Part shown: positions 53,160 to 61,574 of the stretch, piece after piece
Layout: every line of letters begins with the position of its first letter
Numbering within the stretch: position 1 is the first letter of the stretch
Source of the DNA: RGIG3002 sp045546775
GTDB taxonomy: Bacteria > Bacillota > Clostridia > Lachnospirales > Lachnospiraceae
NCBI GenBank assembly: GCA_045546775.1
Contig: JAZQDM010000088.1
Coordinates: forward strand, 9,807-73,806
DNA: 64,000 nucleotides
Direction: 5' to 3'
The notes under the pieces: generated by a model
Seen by the model: only the letters and a program-made list of their open reading frames with translations
The model's database searches: none
What the model was told of the DNA's origin: nothing
Position numbers and translations under genes: made by a program

Positions 53160-53444
53160 TTATTTCTCTACAGGATAAACGGAAGCCTGTTTTTTGTCTC
53201 TTCCTTTTCTTTCAAATCTGAGAACACCGTCAACTAATGCAAATAATGTATCATCACCGCCGATACCAACATTGACACCCGGATGAATCTTAGTTCCACG
53301 CTGTCTGTAAAGAATATTTCCTGCTTTTACGAACTGACCGTCAGCTCTTTTCGCTCCTAATCTCTTGGATTCGGAATCTCTACCGTTCTTAGTAGAACCA
53401 ACACCCTTTTTGTGAGCGAAAAATTGAAGGTTCATATTTAACAT
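53160..53444 (-). CDS. rpmA: Ribosomal protein L27 with cleavable N-terminal extension
   Basis: 50S protein bL27 whose N-terminus reaches the peptidyl-transferase centre. 94 residues beginning MLNMNLQFFAHKKGVGST: the LNLQFF-like extension before AHKKG is the Firmicutes prepeptide removed by Prp, whose gene is immediately upstream. Body motifs NGRDSESKRLG and RGTKIHPG are present. The ATG at 53444 is chosen because it gives this extension; a frame opening at 53501 would overlap prp. Confidence 0.96.
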   Translation of the reverse strand: MLNMNLQFFAHKKGVGSTKNGRDSESKRLGAKRADGQFVKAGNILYRQRGTKIHPGVNVGIGGDDTLFALVDGVLRFERKGRDKKQASVYPVEK

Positions 53445-53448
53445 GGCT

Positions 53449-53784
53449 TTACACCTCCTCGAATTTGAGTTTAAAATACTTTGTGCCATATTGCTTCTCA
53501 ATATAGCTTAAGCCGAGTACGAATGAATCCATAAAAAGTGTACCTTCCTCCGAAATCGGATTTTGAAACACACAGTGGATAAATCCGGTTTCTTTGTTCT
53601 CCGTAACTTCCATCTCTTCCTTTGCAATTTCTTCCAACGAATTGATTGTATTAATTACAAGAACCGAAACGGCGCAACAAACTAAATCTTTCTCAAAGAA
53701 AAAACGTTTGTATCCTGCGTGTCCCATGCAAGTAAAACTTTTGTATTCATTTTGTGCCGACTTTCTAATAATTACAGTAGTCAT
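53449..53784 (-). CDS. prp: Ribosomal-processing cysteine protease Prp
   Basis: Cysteine protease (YsxB/DUF464) that cleaves the L27 N-terminal extension. 111 residues with catalytic His in GHAGY (about residue 22) and catalytic Cys in DLVCCAVSVLV (about 35-36). The invariant gene order rplU-prp-rpmA is kept, with rpmA four bases downstream. Confidence 0.95.
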   Translation of the reverse strand: MTTVIIRKSAQNEYKSFTCMGHAGYKRFFFEKDLVCCAVSVLVINTINSLEEIAKEEMEVTENKETGFIHCVFQNPISEEGTLFMDSFVLGLSYIEKQYGTKYFKLKFEEV

Positions 53785-53800
53785 ACATCATTAACCACGA

Positions 53801-54106
53801 TTAAGCATTAATCTTTTCGATTTTAACCTGAGTGTATGCTTGTCTATGACCATTTTTTTTGTGGTAGCCAGATTTTCTTTTGTATTTGTATACGATAACT
53901 TTTCTAGCTTTACCCTGCTCCATAACTGTAGCTGTAACAGAAGCGTTTGCAACGTCTGCGCCAACTTTAAGAGCTTCATCGCTAACAGCGACAACCTGGT
54001 CAAATGTCACAGTGTTTCCCGGTTCTACATCAAGTTTTTCAACTTTGATTACATCTCCTTCAGAAACTTTGTACTGTTTTCCACCTGTTGCAATAATTGC
54101 GTACAT
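53801..54106 (-). CDS. rplU: Ribosomal protein L21
   Basis: 50S protein bL21, 101 residues: MYAIIATGGKQYKVSEGDVIKVEKLD..., KVIVYKYKRKSGYHKKNGHRQAYTQVKIEKI, complete. AGGAGGTG lies upstream of the ATG. A strong promoter and an untranslated leader precede it. Confidence 0.97.
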   Translation of the reverse strand: MYAIIATGGKQYKVSEGDVIKVEKLDVEPGNTVTFDQVVAVSDEALKVGADVANASVTATVMEQGKARKVIVYKYKRKSGYHKKNGHRQAYTQVKIEKINA

Positions 54107-54200
54107 ATAGGCACCTCCTATTCAACGGAATTCTCCGCTTTACTCGCTAACTTTGGTGGCGTTTTTGGACGCACTTGTACCTCGTTATGCGGCATACTCA
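54107..54200 (-). ncRNA. Candidate ribosomal protein L21 leader
   Basis: About 90 bases between the rplU promoter and ATG. On the minus strand it contains GTGCGT...ACGCCAC, a hairpin with one bulged C and a six-base loop, and complementary CCGC/GCGG blocks towards the ends, just before the AGGAGG. Firmicutes L21 operons commonly have such an autoregulatory leader; assignment is by position and structure, not by covariance search. Confidence 0.5.
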
Positions 54201-54203
54201 AAT

Positions 54204-54232
54204 ATAATAGCATTCAATTTTGGTTATGTCAA
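54204..54232 (-). promoter_or_regulatory. Sigma-A promoter for rplU-prp-rpmA
   Basis: On the minus strand perfect TTGACA (54232-54227), 17-base spacer, TATTAT (54209-54204), about 100 bases before the rplU ATG. Confidence 0.88.
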
Positions 54233-54272
54233 CAAATATTTTTGAAGAATTGCGAACTTCCGGCATTCTGCT

Positions 54273-55283
54273 TCAACCATATGTATGAACCGCTTCTTTC
54301 AACTCATCAAAATAGCCCAGTTCATCCATTTTTCGATATAGTTCCTCGCCGATTAACCGGTATCCTTCTTCTGTAAAATGCACTTCATCGTCCAAAAGAT
54401 AGTTAGGAACTCGCCCTTCGCTCATTCTATTTAAGTCTTCCTCCGTAGGTTTTACACCTAAATCATGCAAGGCTTCTGTACTCATGTATTCCCTAATGTT
54501 AAAAAACTTTTCACCATACGTATCCTGTAGTGCTTTTTCCAGTTCTTCACGCTCCGCTTTTGAACCGGTAGAAAGACCTATTATAATATATTTTCCTTTA
54601 TGCTTTTCCTGCATTTCCAAAAAACATTTTTGTTGTCGGATTAAAACATCTATGTCATCGTTCCATCCACGGTTTTGTCCGATGAACACAACAAAAATGT
54701 AATCGTTGTATAAAGCAGATGCCTGTGTTTTTATCTCGGCACCTTGCGAAACGTAAGTTTCCGTTCCGGCTTCACTTCTTGTAAAAAAATACTGCATTTC
54801 ATCGTTTTCTAGCTTATTTGCTGTTAGCGTTCCTTCCACACCGGCAATCGTGCACGGATTCATTCCCGTTGCATATCCTTGCACAAACGGACGGATTTCC
54901 ATTCCCTTTTCTTCCACAAAAGTAATTTCCACCGGTACTACCTCTTCCGGAATCACAAACGAATCCACACAAAAAGGAATCGCACCGGCTCTCCCGGCTA
55001 TTGTAACCGTATTTTCGCCTCCGATACCCATATTCACAACCGGAATATACATCCGGTTACTATGTAATCTTTCCTGCAAAACAGAAGGATAAGAATCGCC
55101 ACTGTCTCTATACCCAAAAGTAAGCGAATCACCATAACAGACAATGCCCGGAATAATTTGCTGCTCGTATGCCATCAACAAATTTTCTCGTTTTATATAT
55201 AATTTCCGAACAAAAAATAAACTCAAAGCAAACAATATAATAAAGCAAACTGCAATGCTTCCGAAAATAATTTTTTTCTTCAA
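54273..55283 (-). CDS. Membrane-anchored SGNH/GDSL hydrolase-like protein
   Basis: A 336-residue protein with an N-terminal membrane helix (about 5-27) and an extracytoplasmic SGNH-like domain. Block I is CYGDSLTFG (catalytic Ser about 53); GIGGEN is block II; FIGQNRGWNDD stands for block III; DDEVHFTEEGYRLIGEEL is block V with the Asp/His pair. Between I and III lies a ~120-residue beta-rich insertion. Such enzymes remove acetyl or other ester groups from wall glycans or proteins. Sits inside an otherwise conserved cluster between nudix and rplU. Confidence 0.85.
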   Translation of the reverse strand: MKKKIIFGSIAVCFIILFALSLFFVRKLYIKRENLLMAYEQQIIPGIVCYGDSLTFGYRDSGDSYPSVLQERLHSNRMYIPVVNMGIGGENTVTIAGRAGAIPFCVDSFVIPEEVVPVEITFVEEKGMEIRPFVQGYATGMNPCTIAGVEGTLTANKLENDEMQYFFTRSEAGTETYVSQGAEIKTQASALYNDYIFVVFIGQNRGWNDDIDVLIRQQKCFLEMQEKHKGKYIIIGLSTGSKAEREELEKALQDTYGEKFFNIREYMSTEALHDLGVKPTEEDLNRMSEGRVPNYLLDDEVHFTEEGYRLIGEELYRKMDELGYFDELKEAVHTYG

Positions 55284-55304
55284 AATTCCACCTTCTTTTG
55301 TTTT

Positions 55305-55865
55305 TTAATTCCAGTTATCACAATGCAAAAACATCACTGCCGCCAACTGCGCCCTGGAACTGAATTCCTCCTGCTCCAAAAGGCATTCCACTTCCTCTTT
55401 CGTATAAAACGCCGCAACAATCTCTTCATTGGGCGATGTGTGATCCTCCATTTCGCCGCTTACCTCCACGAATGCCACTTGGTTTTTGGCATCCGAAATG
55501 GACACTGCCGCAAACGCCGGCGGAAGTATTTTGATAATCCGCTCTAATTTAAGCCCGGTTTCCTCATACAGCTCCCGTTCTATACACTGCTCAATTGTTT
55601 CATCTTCTTCCAGCATTCCCGCGCATAAATTATAAATGCTACGGTTCACACCCATGCGGAATTCTTTCAACAACAATAATTTATTTTCACAAAAGGCGAC
55701 AATGGAAATACCGTTTACTTTTGCCCCGATTTGAGAAGCATCTTTTATATCAGAAAAACTTACCATCTCATATGTTTTTTCTTTTTCTGCCTTGTTTAAG
55801 TAGGTTAGTTCATACTGTTTTAAGTAGTTCCCTTCCCGCACTTTCTTTATGCCTAAAAATTTCAT
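55305..55865 (-). CDS. Nudix hydrolase (ADP-ribose pyrophosphatase-like)
   Basis: A 186-residue Nudix hydrolase. The box G-x5-E-x7-REL-x-EE-x-GL is exact (GMLEEDETIEQ...RELYEETGL, about 95-117). Size and the strand-rich N-terminal domain suggest an NDP-sugar/ADP-ribose pyrophosphatase. Lies between RNase G and the SGNH gene, a departure from the canonical cluster. Confidence 0.92.
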   Translation of the reverse strand: MKFLGIKKVREGNYLKQYELTYLNKAEKEKTYEMVSFSDIKDASQIGAKVNGISIVAFCENKLLLLKEFRMGVNRSIYNLCAGMLEEDETIEQCIERELYEETGLKLERIIKILPPAFAAVSISDAKNQVAFVEVSGEMEDHTSPNEEIVAAFYTKEEVECLLEQEEFSSRAQLAAVMFLHCDNWN

Positions 55866-55912
55866 GCCTACTACCTTGATACTACTTTATTTTTTCTTGA
55901 CCACTTTGGTCA

Positions 55913-57109
55913 TCATACCTTAAACTGTTCCGACAGAGAGCTGTTTACTTTTTGTCTCGTAATTTCTACAAGTCCAAGCGGTGTAATATCAATGACGCTT
56001 GTTTTGACGGAATCTGTTTTCAAAAGTTCTCTCAGTCTGCTCAGTACTTTTTCTTCGTGACTCGTGGATTCCATATTGATAAAATCCACGATTACAATAC
56101 CGGATATGTTGCGCAATTTCAGTTGCAGTGCAATCTCTTCTGCCGCCTCCATATTCGTCAAAAAAAACTGCTCTTGCGGGGTGCGCTTTGCAATCGCTTT
56201 TCCGGTGTTTACGTCAATGACCGTCAGTGCTTCCGTGGGCTCAATTACAAGATAGCCACCGGATTTTAACCACACATTTTTGGAAAGCGCTTCGGAAATT
56301 TTCGTATCCACGGAATACAATTTATGCAAGGAAAGCATTTCATCCGCATACAAACGGACCGGTATTTTTTTCAGCGCTTCACAGTCTTTTAGCTGTGCAA
56401 AAATCGTCTCATCATCGGTCACAATTTCCTCGTATTCACTCTGATAAATATTCGTTACCGCAGCCAAATACGGTGCTTCCTGTTTTGAAAGCAAACTGTA
56501 GCATGTCCGATGCGCAACCGTATCCAAAAACTCATTTGCTTTTTTTGTAAGCAAAAGCAATTCTTTTTTCAGCGGTTCAAAATCATCCGCAAGCTCCCTG
56601 CAGTTTGTACGGAATACATAGCCAACCGATTGTTCCTTTGGCAGTTCCGGTTTGATCGTTTTAAAATAAGACCCGATTGTCTTCTTTTCGCCTTCCGACA
56701 GTTTTGTAGAAAAACTTGTTTTTTTCTTTCCTGTAGAAACGACGCAATATGTGCCCGTAAAAGAAATGTTTGCGGTCACGACAGGTTGCTTTGTTTTTAC
56801 CGCATCTTTGGAAACTTGTACAACCACTTCATCCCCGGCCACAATACGGCCGTCAAATGTCCGGTTGGTCAACGTTGCATTGTGACATTCTTTCATGGGC
56901 AAAAAACAAATTTGGCCGGGAAAGATTTCTACAAATGCCGCATCGATATTTTTCAGCACATTGGTCACTTTCCCGATATAAACGTTACCTACAAGACTTC
57001 CGTTTTCCGAAAAAGCACGGGCAAAGACAAGGCGGTTATTTTGTATGTGCAGCAAAACAACTTTCCCTTTGTAATTTGTCAGCAGCAGTTTCCCTTTATC
57101 CAAACTCAT
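55913..57109 (-). CDS. rng: Ribonuclease E/G family protein, short, lacking zinc-link
   Basis: Endoribonuclease of the RNase E/G family for 5S/16S rRNA or mRNA processing. In 398 residues: S1 domain (about 36-125, GNVYIGKVTNVLKNIDAAFVEI), RNase H-like and DNase I-like subdomains with the metal-binding Asp in TVIDVNTGKAI and VIVDFINM. It stops after TPLGLVEITRQK, where E. coli RNase G/E continues into the CPxC zinc-link and small domain. Ends in two tandem TGA codons. Overlaps the TIGR03936 gene by 14 bases. Confidence 0.93.
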   Translation of the reverse strand: MSLDKGKLLLTNYKGKVVLLHIQNNRLVFARAFSENGSLVGNVYIGKVTNVLKNIDAAFVEIFPGQICFLPMKECHNATLTNRTFDGRIVAGDEVVVQVSKDAVKTKQPVVTANISFTGTYCVVSTGKKKTSFSTKLSEGEKKTIGSYFKTIKPELPKEQSVGYVFRTNCRELADDFEPLKKELLLLTKKANEFLDTVAHRTCYSLLSKQEAPYLAAVTNIYQSEYEEIVTDDETIFAQLKDCEALKKIPVRLYADEMLSLHKLYSVDTKISEALSKNVWLKSGGYLVIEPTEALTVIDVNTGKAIAKRTPQEQFFLTNMEAAEEIALQLKLRNISGIVIVDFINMESTSHEEKVLSRLRELLKTDSVKTSVIDITPLGLVEITRQKVNSSLSEQFKV

Positions 57110-57800
57110 GACCTACATCCTCAAGCGGAACAAATTTCTTTTCCTCTTCTGTACCGATATTCGTATAAGTTTCCACTCTTTTTACTTGTAAAGCAAACTC
57201 CGGAAGCTCCTGCCCGTTCTCCGCGTACAGCGCTTCCATGACAAGTGCCGGTTTGATATTGCCGGAACTGCTTGCATCTACGAGAAGCTCAATACCACAA
57301 TCGATTGCCTTCATTTCAAAAATAAATGGCTTTAAATCCAGCTCCATCGTACTCTTCTTTGTTTGTTTTGTCACAACAATTGCTTCTTTTTGTACAAAAG
57401 CATTTACTGCATCTGCAAGGACAAAAGCAGGCGCATTTCCTTCAGAAAATGTCACTACATATTTTGCCGCAGCCACGCTTGCCATCGCGTTTCCTGCATT
57501 TTCCGGCAACATGCGGACGCTTTCTACACGTATTCCATCCGCCATCACTGCATTGAGACGGTTTTTCATATCTTCGGATGAAGTCACAGAATTGGCTTCC
57601 ATGTCAAAATATTCCCCGTCACTTTCCAGCCCTACGCCCAAAGGTGCCGCAAAGGACATAATCTGGTGAGGACTAAATCCGGTTGTATACGCAATGTCAA
57701 TGTCTGCACGACGCATTGCTTTTTGAAAATATCGCATTACATCCAAATGACCGATGAATTTCATCACGCCCCATTTGGAAAATTTCATTCTTAATTTCAT
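57096..57800 (-). CDS. TIGR03936/DUF2344 radical SAM-associated protein
   Basis: A 234-residue protein of the DUF2344 family (KLRMKFSKWGVMKFIGHLDVMRYFQKAMRRADIDIAYTTGFSPHQIMSFAAPLGVG). It invariably follows a TIGR03960 radical SAM gene, sometimes fused to it. Proposed RNA-related modification function based on its clustering with rng and rplU; no activity known. Confidence 0.93.
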   Translation of the reverse strand: MKLRMKFSKWGVMKFIGHLDVMRYFQKAMRRADIDIAYTTGFSPHQIMSFAAPLGVGLESDGEYFDMEANSVTSSEDMKNRLNAVMADGIRVESVRMLPENAGNAMASVAAAKYVVTFSEGNAPAFVLADAVNAFVQKEAIVVTKQTKKSTMELDLKPFIFEMKAIDCGIELLVDASSSGNIKPALVMEALYAENGQELPEFALQVKRVETYTNIGTEEEKKFVPLEDVGHEFG

Positions 57801-57830
57801 ACTCTGTTTCCTTCTTTGACAAAAATAGTT

Positions 57831-59699
57831 TTAGGCTCTTTCTTCCAGGCAAACACCGCATCCGAAGCGGTTCGCACCACATCCCTGACACTGCGCGCGG
57901 CAGTTTGGAGATATCGTTTCTTCCATCGCCTTTAACCATTCCCGTTTCAAAAATTCTTTTGTCACACCGCAATCCAAGAAATCCCACGGGAAAATTTCAT
58001 CCAGACTGCGTTCTCTTGTCGTATAAAAATCAATGGATACACCACATTCTTCAAAGCATTGAAGCCATACATCGTTATGGAAAAATTCACTCCAGGAGTC
58101 AAACAGACAACCCTTTTCGTATGCTTTTACGATAACCGGAGCAATTTTTCGGTCGCCTCTTGCAAAAACACCTTCCAATACACTTACGTCCGCCTCATGC
58201 CAGTTGTATTTGATGCTCTTTTGGTTCAGCTGGTCCATAATGGCGCGCTTTGTCGTATGCGCCTTTTCGATGAACTGTTCTTTTGTGCACATCTGCGCCC
58301 ACTGGAACGGCGTAAACGGCTTCGGAATAAAGAACGACGTACTTGTTACAATCTGCACTTTTCCGTTTCGTTTTTCCTTCGGTACGGTCTCAAAAAACGT
58401 CTTTGCAATTTTGTTGGACAAATCCGCAATGCCTTTGATGTCTTCGTCCGTTTCCGTCGGCAGGCCGAGCATAAAGTACAATTTTACCCTTGTCCAACCG
58501 CCTTCAAACGCCATCGCCGCGCCTTTTAAAATCACTTCTTCCGTAAGACCTTTGTTGATGACATCGCGAAGTCTCTGGCTCCCAGCTTCCGGAGCAAACG
58601 TAAGACTGCTCTTTTTTACATCCTGCACTTTGCTCATCACGTCAAGGGAAAACGCATCGATGCGCAGTGACGGCAGGGAAATATTGATTTTTTTGCGTTT
58701 GCACTCGTCAATCAAAAAGTCAATGAGTTCCTCCAACTGGGAATAATCGCTGGAACTTAATGAACTTAACGAAATTTCTTCGTGTCCAGTGTTTTTTAAC
58801 ATCGTAACTGCATACTGCTTGAGCACTTCCACATCGCGCTCACGGACCGGACGATATAACTGTCCCGCCTGACAAAAACGGCAACCACGAATACAGCCTC
58901 TTTGGATTTCCAAAACCACACGGTCCTGTGTCACTTTTATAAAAGGCACAACCGGTTTTTCCGGATAATACGTATTGGAAACATCCGTAACCATCTCTTT
59001 TACAATGGTAGCTGGCACCCCTTCTTTTGTGGGCGTAAACGCCTTGATTGTGCCGTCTTCTTTGTAAGTTGTCTCATAAAAGCGAGGCACATACATCCCC
59101 GGAATCTGTGCTGCTTTATACAGAAAATCTTCTCTGGAACCACCATTTTTCTTGTTTTCTTTGTAGGCATCCAAAAGTTCACGGTACCTTGTTTCGCCTT
59201 CTCCGATGTAAAAAATATCAAAGAAATCTGCAATCGGTTCCGGATTGTACGAACACGGGCCGCCGCCAATCACAATGGGATCGTTTTCGTCCCTGTCTTT
59301 TGCATAAAAAGCAATGCCGGACAAATCCAAAATTTGCAAAATATTTGTGTAGCACATTTCATACTGCAATGTAATACCGAGAAAATCAAAATTTTTGATC
59401 GGTTCTTGGGACTCCAACGCAAAAAGCGGTATATTCTTTTCGCGCATAATTTTATCCAAATCCACCCACGGCGAATAGACACGCTCGCACCACGTGTCTT
59501 CAAAACGGTTTAACATATCATAAATAATCTGAATACCAAGATGTGACATGCCAATCTCATATACATCCGGAAAACACATCGCAAAACGGATATCCACTTT
59601 GTCTTTCTCTTTTATGACACTGTTTATCTCATTTCCGATATAGCGAGCCGGCTTATCAATCTTTAACAAAATTTCATCTGACAATGCAGGTTTCTTCAT
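57831..59699 (-). CDS. TIGR03960 B12-binding-domain radical SAM protein
   Basis: A 622-residue YgiQ/UPF0313-like radical SAM enzyme. An N-terminal B12-binding-like domain (~30-190, VYEIGMSHLGIQIIYDMLN) precedes the SAM cluster motif RGCIRGCRFCQAGQ (about 264-277), and the C-terminus carries a cysteine-rich tail (C...CQGCG...CGVC). Its companion TIGR03936 gene is 30 bases downstream. Ribosome-binding site AAGGAAGG. Substrate unknown; context implies tRNA or rRNA. Confidence 0.94.
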   Translation of the reverse strand: MKKPALSDEILLKIDKPARYIGNEINSVIKEKDKVDIRFAMCFPDVYEIGMSHLGIQIIYDMLNRFEDTWCERVYSPWVDLDKIMREKNIPLFALESQEPIKNFDFLGITLQYEMCYTNILQILDLSGIAFYAKDRDENDPIVIGGGPCSYNPEPIADFFDIFYIGEGETRYRELLDAYKENKKNGGSREDFLYKAAQIPGMYVPRFYETTYKEDGTIKAFTPTKEGVPATIVKEMVTDVSNTYYPEKPVVPFIKVTQDRVVLEIQRGCIRGCRFCQAGQLYRPVRERDVEVLKQYAVTMLKNTGHEEISLSSLSSSDYSQLEELIDFLIDECKRKKINISLPSLRIDAFSLDVMSKVQDVKKSSLTFAPEAGSQRLRDVINKGLTEEVILKGAAMAFEGGWTRVKLYFMLGLPTETDEDIKGIADLSNKIAKTFFETVPKEKRNGKVQIVTSTSFFIPKPFTPFQWAQMCTKEQFIEKAHTTKRAIMDQLNQKSIKYNWHEADVSVLEGVFARGDRKIAPVIVKAYEKGCLFDSWSEFFHNDVWLQCFEECGVSIDFYTTRERSLDEIFPWDFLDCGVTKEFLKREWLKAMEETISPNCRAQCQGCGANRFGCGVCLEERA

Positions 59700-59729
59700 A
59701 GTGTACCTTCCTTGTATCCTATCGTTATA

Positions 59730-60080
59730 CTATTCTTCGTTATCAGATAAAGTATAAGTGAAATCACGGATAAAATCAATTGCATTTATATCCACATTGT
59801 GCTCCACGACGCGAACAATTTTGGTGGAATTTACCGAAGCAACTTCTGCCTTTGTATAATCCAGTGCAAAGAACGAAAGAAACAGTGCTGCCGCCAAAAA
59901 CATGCGCAAACGCATTCCTGCCAAGGAATAACCGTCTCCTTCCGCGGCCTTCGGTTCATCAAACGTATATCCGTAATTTAACAAGCTTTCCCTGGAACGC
60001 ATTTTCTGTCTGTTTTCCTGCGATTCCGCTCGTATCATCTGAACAAGTTTGAGTTTTGTGTCGGTTGAAATATGTTGCAT
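59730..60080 (-). CDS. Small single-pass membrane protein, unknown
   Basis: A 116-residue protein; a soluble, positively charged N-terminal half (MQHISTDTKLKLVQMIRAESQENRQKMRSRE), one membrane helix (about 56-74, RMFLAAALFLSFFALDYT), and a short external tail. Chosen start ATG 60080 with AAGGAG upstream; a longer frame would enter the terminator region. It lies 30 bases before the radical SAM gene and may share its transcript. No family recognised. Confidence 0.75.
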   Translation of the reverse strand: MQHISTDTKLKLVQMIRAESQENRQKMRSRESLLNYGYTFDEPKAAEGDGYSLAGMRLRMFLAAALFLSFFALDYTKAEVASVNSTKIVRVVEHNVDINAIDFIRDFTYTLSDNEE

Positions 60081-60178
60081 TTTAGGGACTCCTTTTTCAT
60101 TTTTTATGGTTAAAGTCGTGGTCCTTAGGTAAGTTGTTTTTTTTAAAAGATATGATGGAATTGGAGGCAGTAGTACAG

Positions 60179-60216
60179 AAAAACACCTTATACAACTTTT
60201 GGGGTTGTATAAGGTG
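60179..60216 (-). terminator. Rho-independent terminator of the his operon
   Basis: Perfect 13-pair stem CACCTTATACAAC (60184-60196) with GTTGTATAAGGTG (60204-60216), seven-base loop, then on the minus strand a T run (60183-60179). Terminates hisIE. Confidence 0.95.
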
Positions 60217-60277
60217 CTTAACAAATTCTTCTACTACTTAAATATAATTTGAACGGTATTTTCATGCCGCTCCTCTA

Positions 60278-61561
60278 TTACCGATTTGCCAACTCTTCTG
60301 TAATTTCTTCCCAAGTGACGCCTTTTTCCACCATGAGAACCATCATGTGATAAAGGAAATCCGAAATCTCGTATTTGATTTCGTTGGCGTTAGGATTTTT
60401 CGCCGCAATGACAATTTCCGTTGCCTCTTCGCCCAATTTCTTCAGGATTTTGTCAATTCCTTTGTCGAATAAGTAATTGGTGTAAGAGCCTTCCTTCGGG
60501 TTTACTTTACGGTCTTTGATGACCGAAAAGACATCTTCAAACACTTTTAACGGATTGGCTGTATTTGCTTCACCGGGAACAACTTCGTTGAAGAAACAGC
60601 TGTAACTGCCCGTATGGCATGCTGCACCAACCTGAGACACTTTTGCCAAAAGCGTATCTTTATCACAATCTGTTGTCAGAGACTTCATGTACTGATAATG
60701 ACCGCTTGTGTCGCCTTTGACCCACAATTCGTTGCGGCTGCGGCTGAAATAAGTCATTTTTCCTGTTTTCAACGTATGGTTAAACGCTTCTTCGTTCATA
60801 TATGCGACCATAAGAACCTGCTCGGTCTTGTAGTCCTGTACAACAACCGGAATCATGCCGTCGGAATTTAATTTAAAATCGCTCCAAGCAAATGCCGGCT
60901 CTGTCACACAAACGTTGATTCCGTAAGTTTTGCACATCTCTTTCAACGAAAAAATTTCCTTCGCATTGTCGTTGATAGCATTTCCGGATATACCACTCAC
61001 CGATTCATTTCTCAAAATTTCAAATACTTTATCCAAGGAAACATCCGGCAACATAAAAATAACCGGAACATCGCACACAAGATAGGCGTCTTTGATTGCG
61101 GCTTCATTCACAAGAATCAATTCGCCAACGTACTCTTCCACAAGTTCTTTATGTTCGTGAATAGCATCAGCGCCACTAAAGCACACAGCAATCTTTTCTT
61201 TTCCAAATTTTAAGGAAACTTCTTCTGTAATTGCAATGTTTCCCGCTTTGCTATAATTGAGTGCCGCCTGTTTGCATCCTGCATAGAGAAGCTTTTTGAT
61301 GTCTTCCATACGTTCTACATTTCCGGCACCGATAACCGGCACTTCCACGATAGCACAAATTGCTTTGATCACATCCAACGCCGCTTCGTGTTCCGCATCT
61401 CCGTTTGACAAGTCAAACACAAGAAGCGCATCTGCCCCGTTATCATCATAATATTTTGCAAGCTCAACCGGGTTCATATTTACAACGGTTCTGTCTTCGA
61501 TACTTTTTACCGCTTTTTCCTGATACAAATATATGCATGGGATAAATTTTTTCTGTTGCAT
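60278..61561 (-). CDS. hisI: HisIE with N-terminal degenerate HisF-like domain
   Basis: A 427-residue three-domain protein. Residues 1-~215 align with HisF (KFIPCIYLYQEKAVK beside HisF RIIACLDVKDGRVVK), a half-barrel of the HisA/HisF type, but both catalytic aspartates are replaced (Asp11 by Tyr11; Asp130 by Ser). Residues ~220-325 are phosphoribosyl-AMP cyclohydrolase (DCDKDTLL, ACHTGSYSCF zinc/magnesium ligands) and ~330-427 phosphoribosyl-ATP pyrophosphatase (KLGEEATE, EISDFLYH). The second and third steps of histidine synthesis should be active; the first domain probably is not. Last gene of the his operon. GGAAGG precedes the ATG. Confidence 0.93.
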   Translation of the reverse strand: MQQKKFIPCIYLYQEKAVKSIEDRTVVNMNPVELAKYYDDNGADALLVFDLSNGDAEHEAALDVIKAICAIVEVPVIGAGNVERMEDIKKLLYAGCKQAALNYSKAGNIAITEEVSLKFGKEKIAVCFSGADAIHEHKELVEEYVGELILVNEAAIKDAYLVCDVPVIFMLPDVSLDKVFEILRNESVSGISGNAINDNAKEIFSLKEMCKTYGINVCVTEPAFAWSDFKLNSDGMIPVVVQDYKTEQVLMVAYMNEEAFNHTLKTGKMTYFSRSRNELWVKGDTSGHYQYMKSLTTDCDKDTLLAKVSQVGAACHTGSYSCFFNEVVPGEANTANPLKVFEDVFSVIKDRKVNPKEGSYTNYLFDKGIDKILKKLGEEATEIVIAAKNPNANEIKYEISDFLYHMMVLMVEKGVTWEEITEELANR

Positions 61562-61574
61562 AAGTTACCTTCCT

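Noticed and set aside
55893..55913. Short hairpin TGACCA/TGGTCA after rng
   Set aside because: Six pairs and no T run on the relevant strand; too weak to call a terminator.
58204..58746. A 180-codon plus-strand frame opposite the TIGR03960 radical SAM gene
   Set aside because: Lies within the reverse complement of a strongly conserved protein and lacks start signals.
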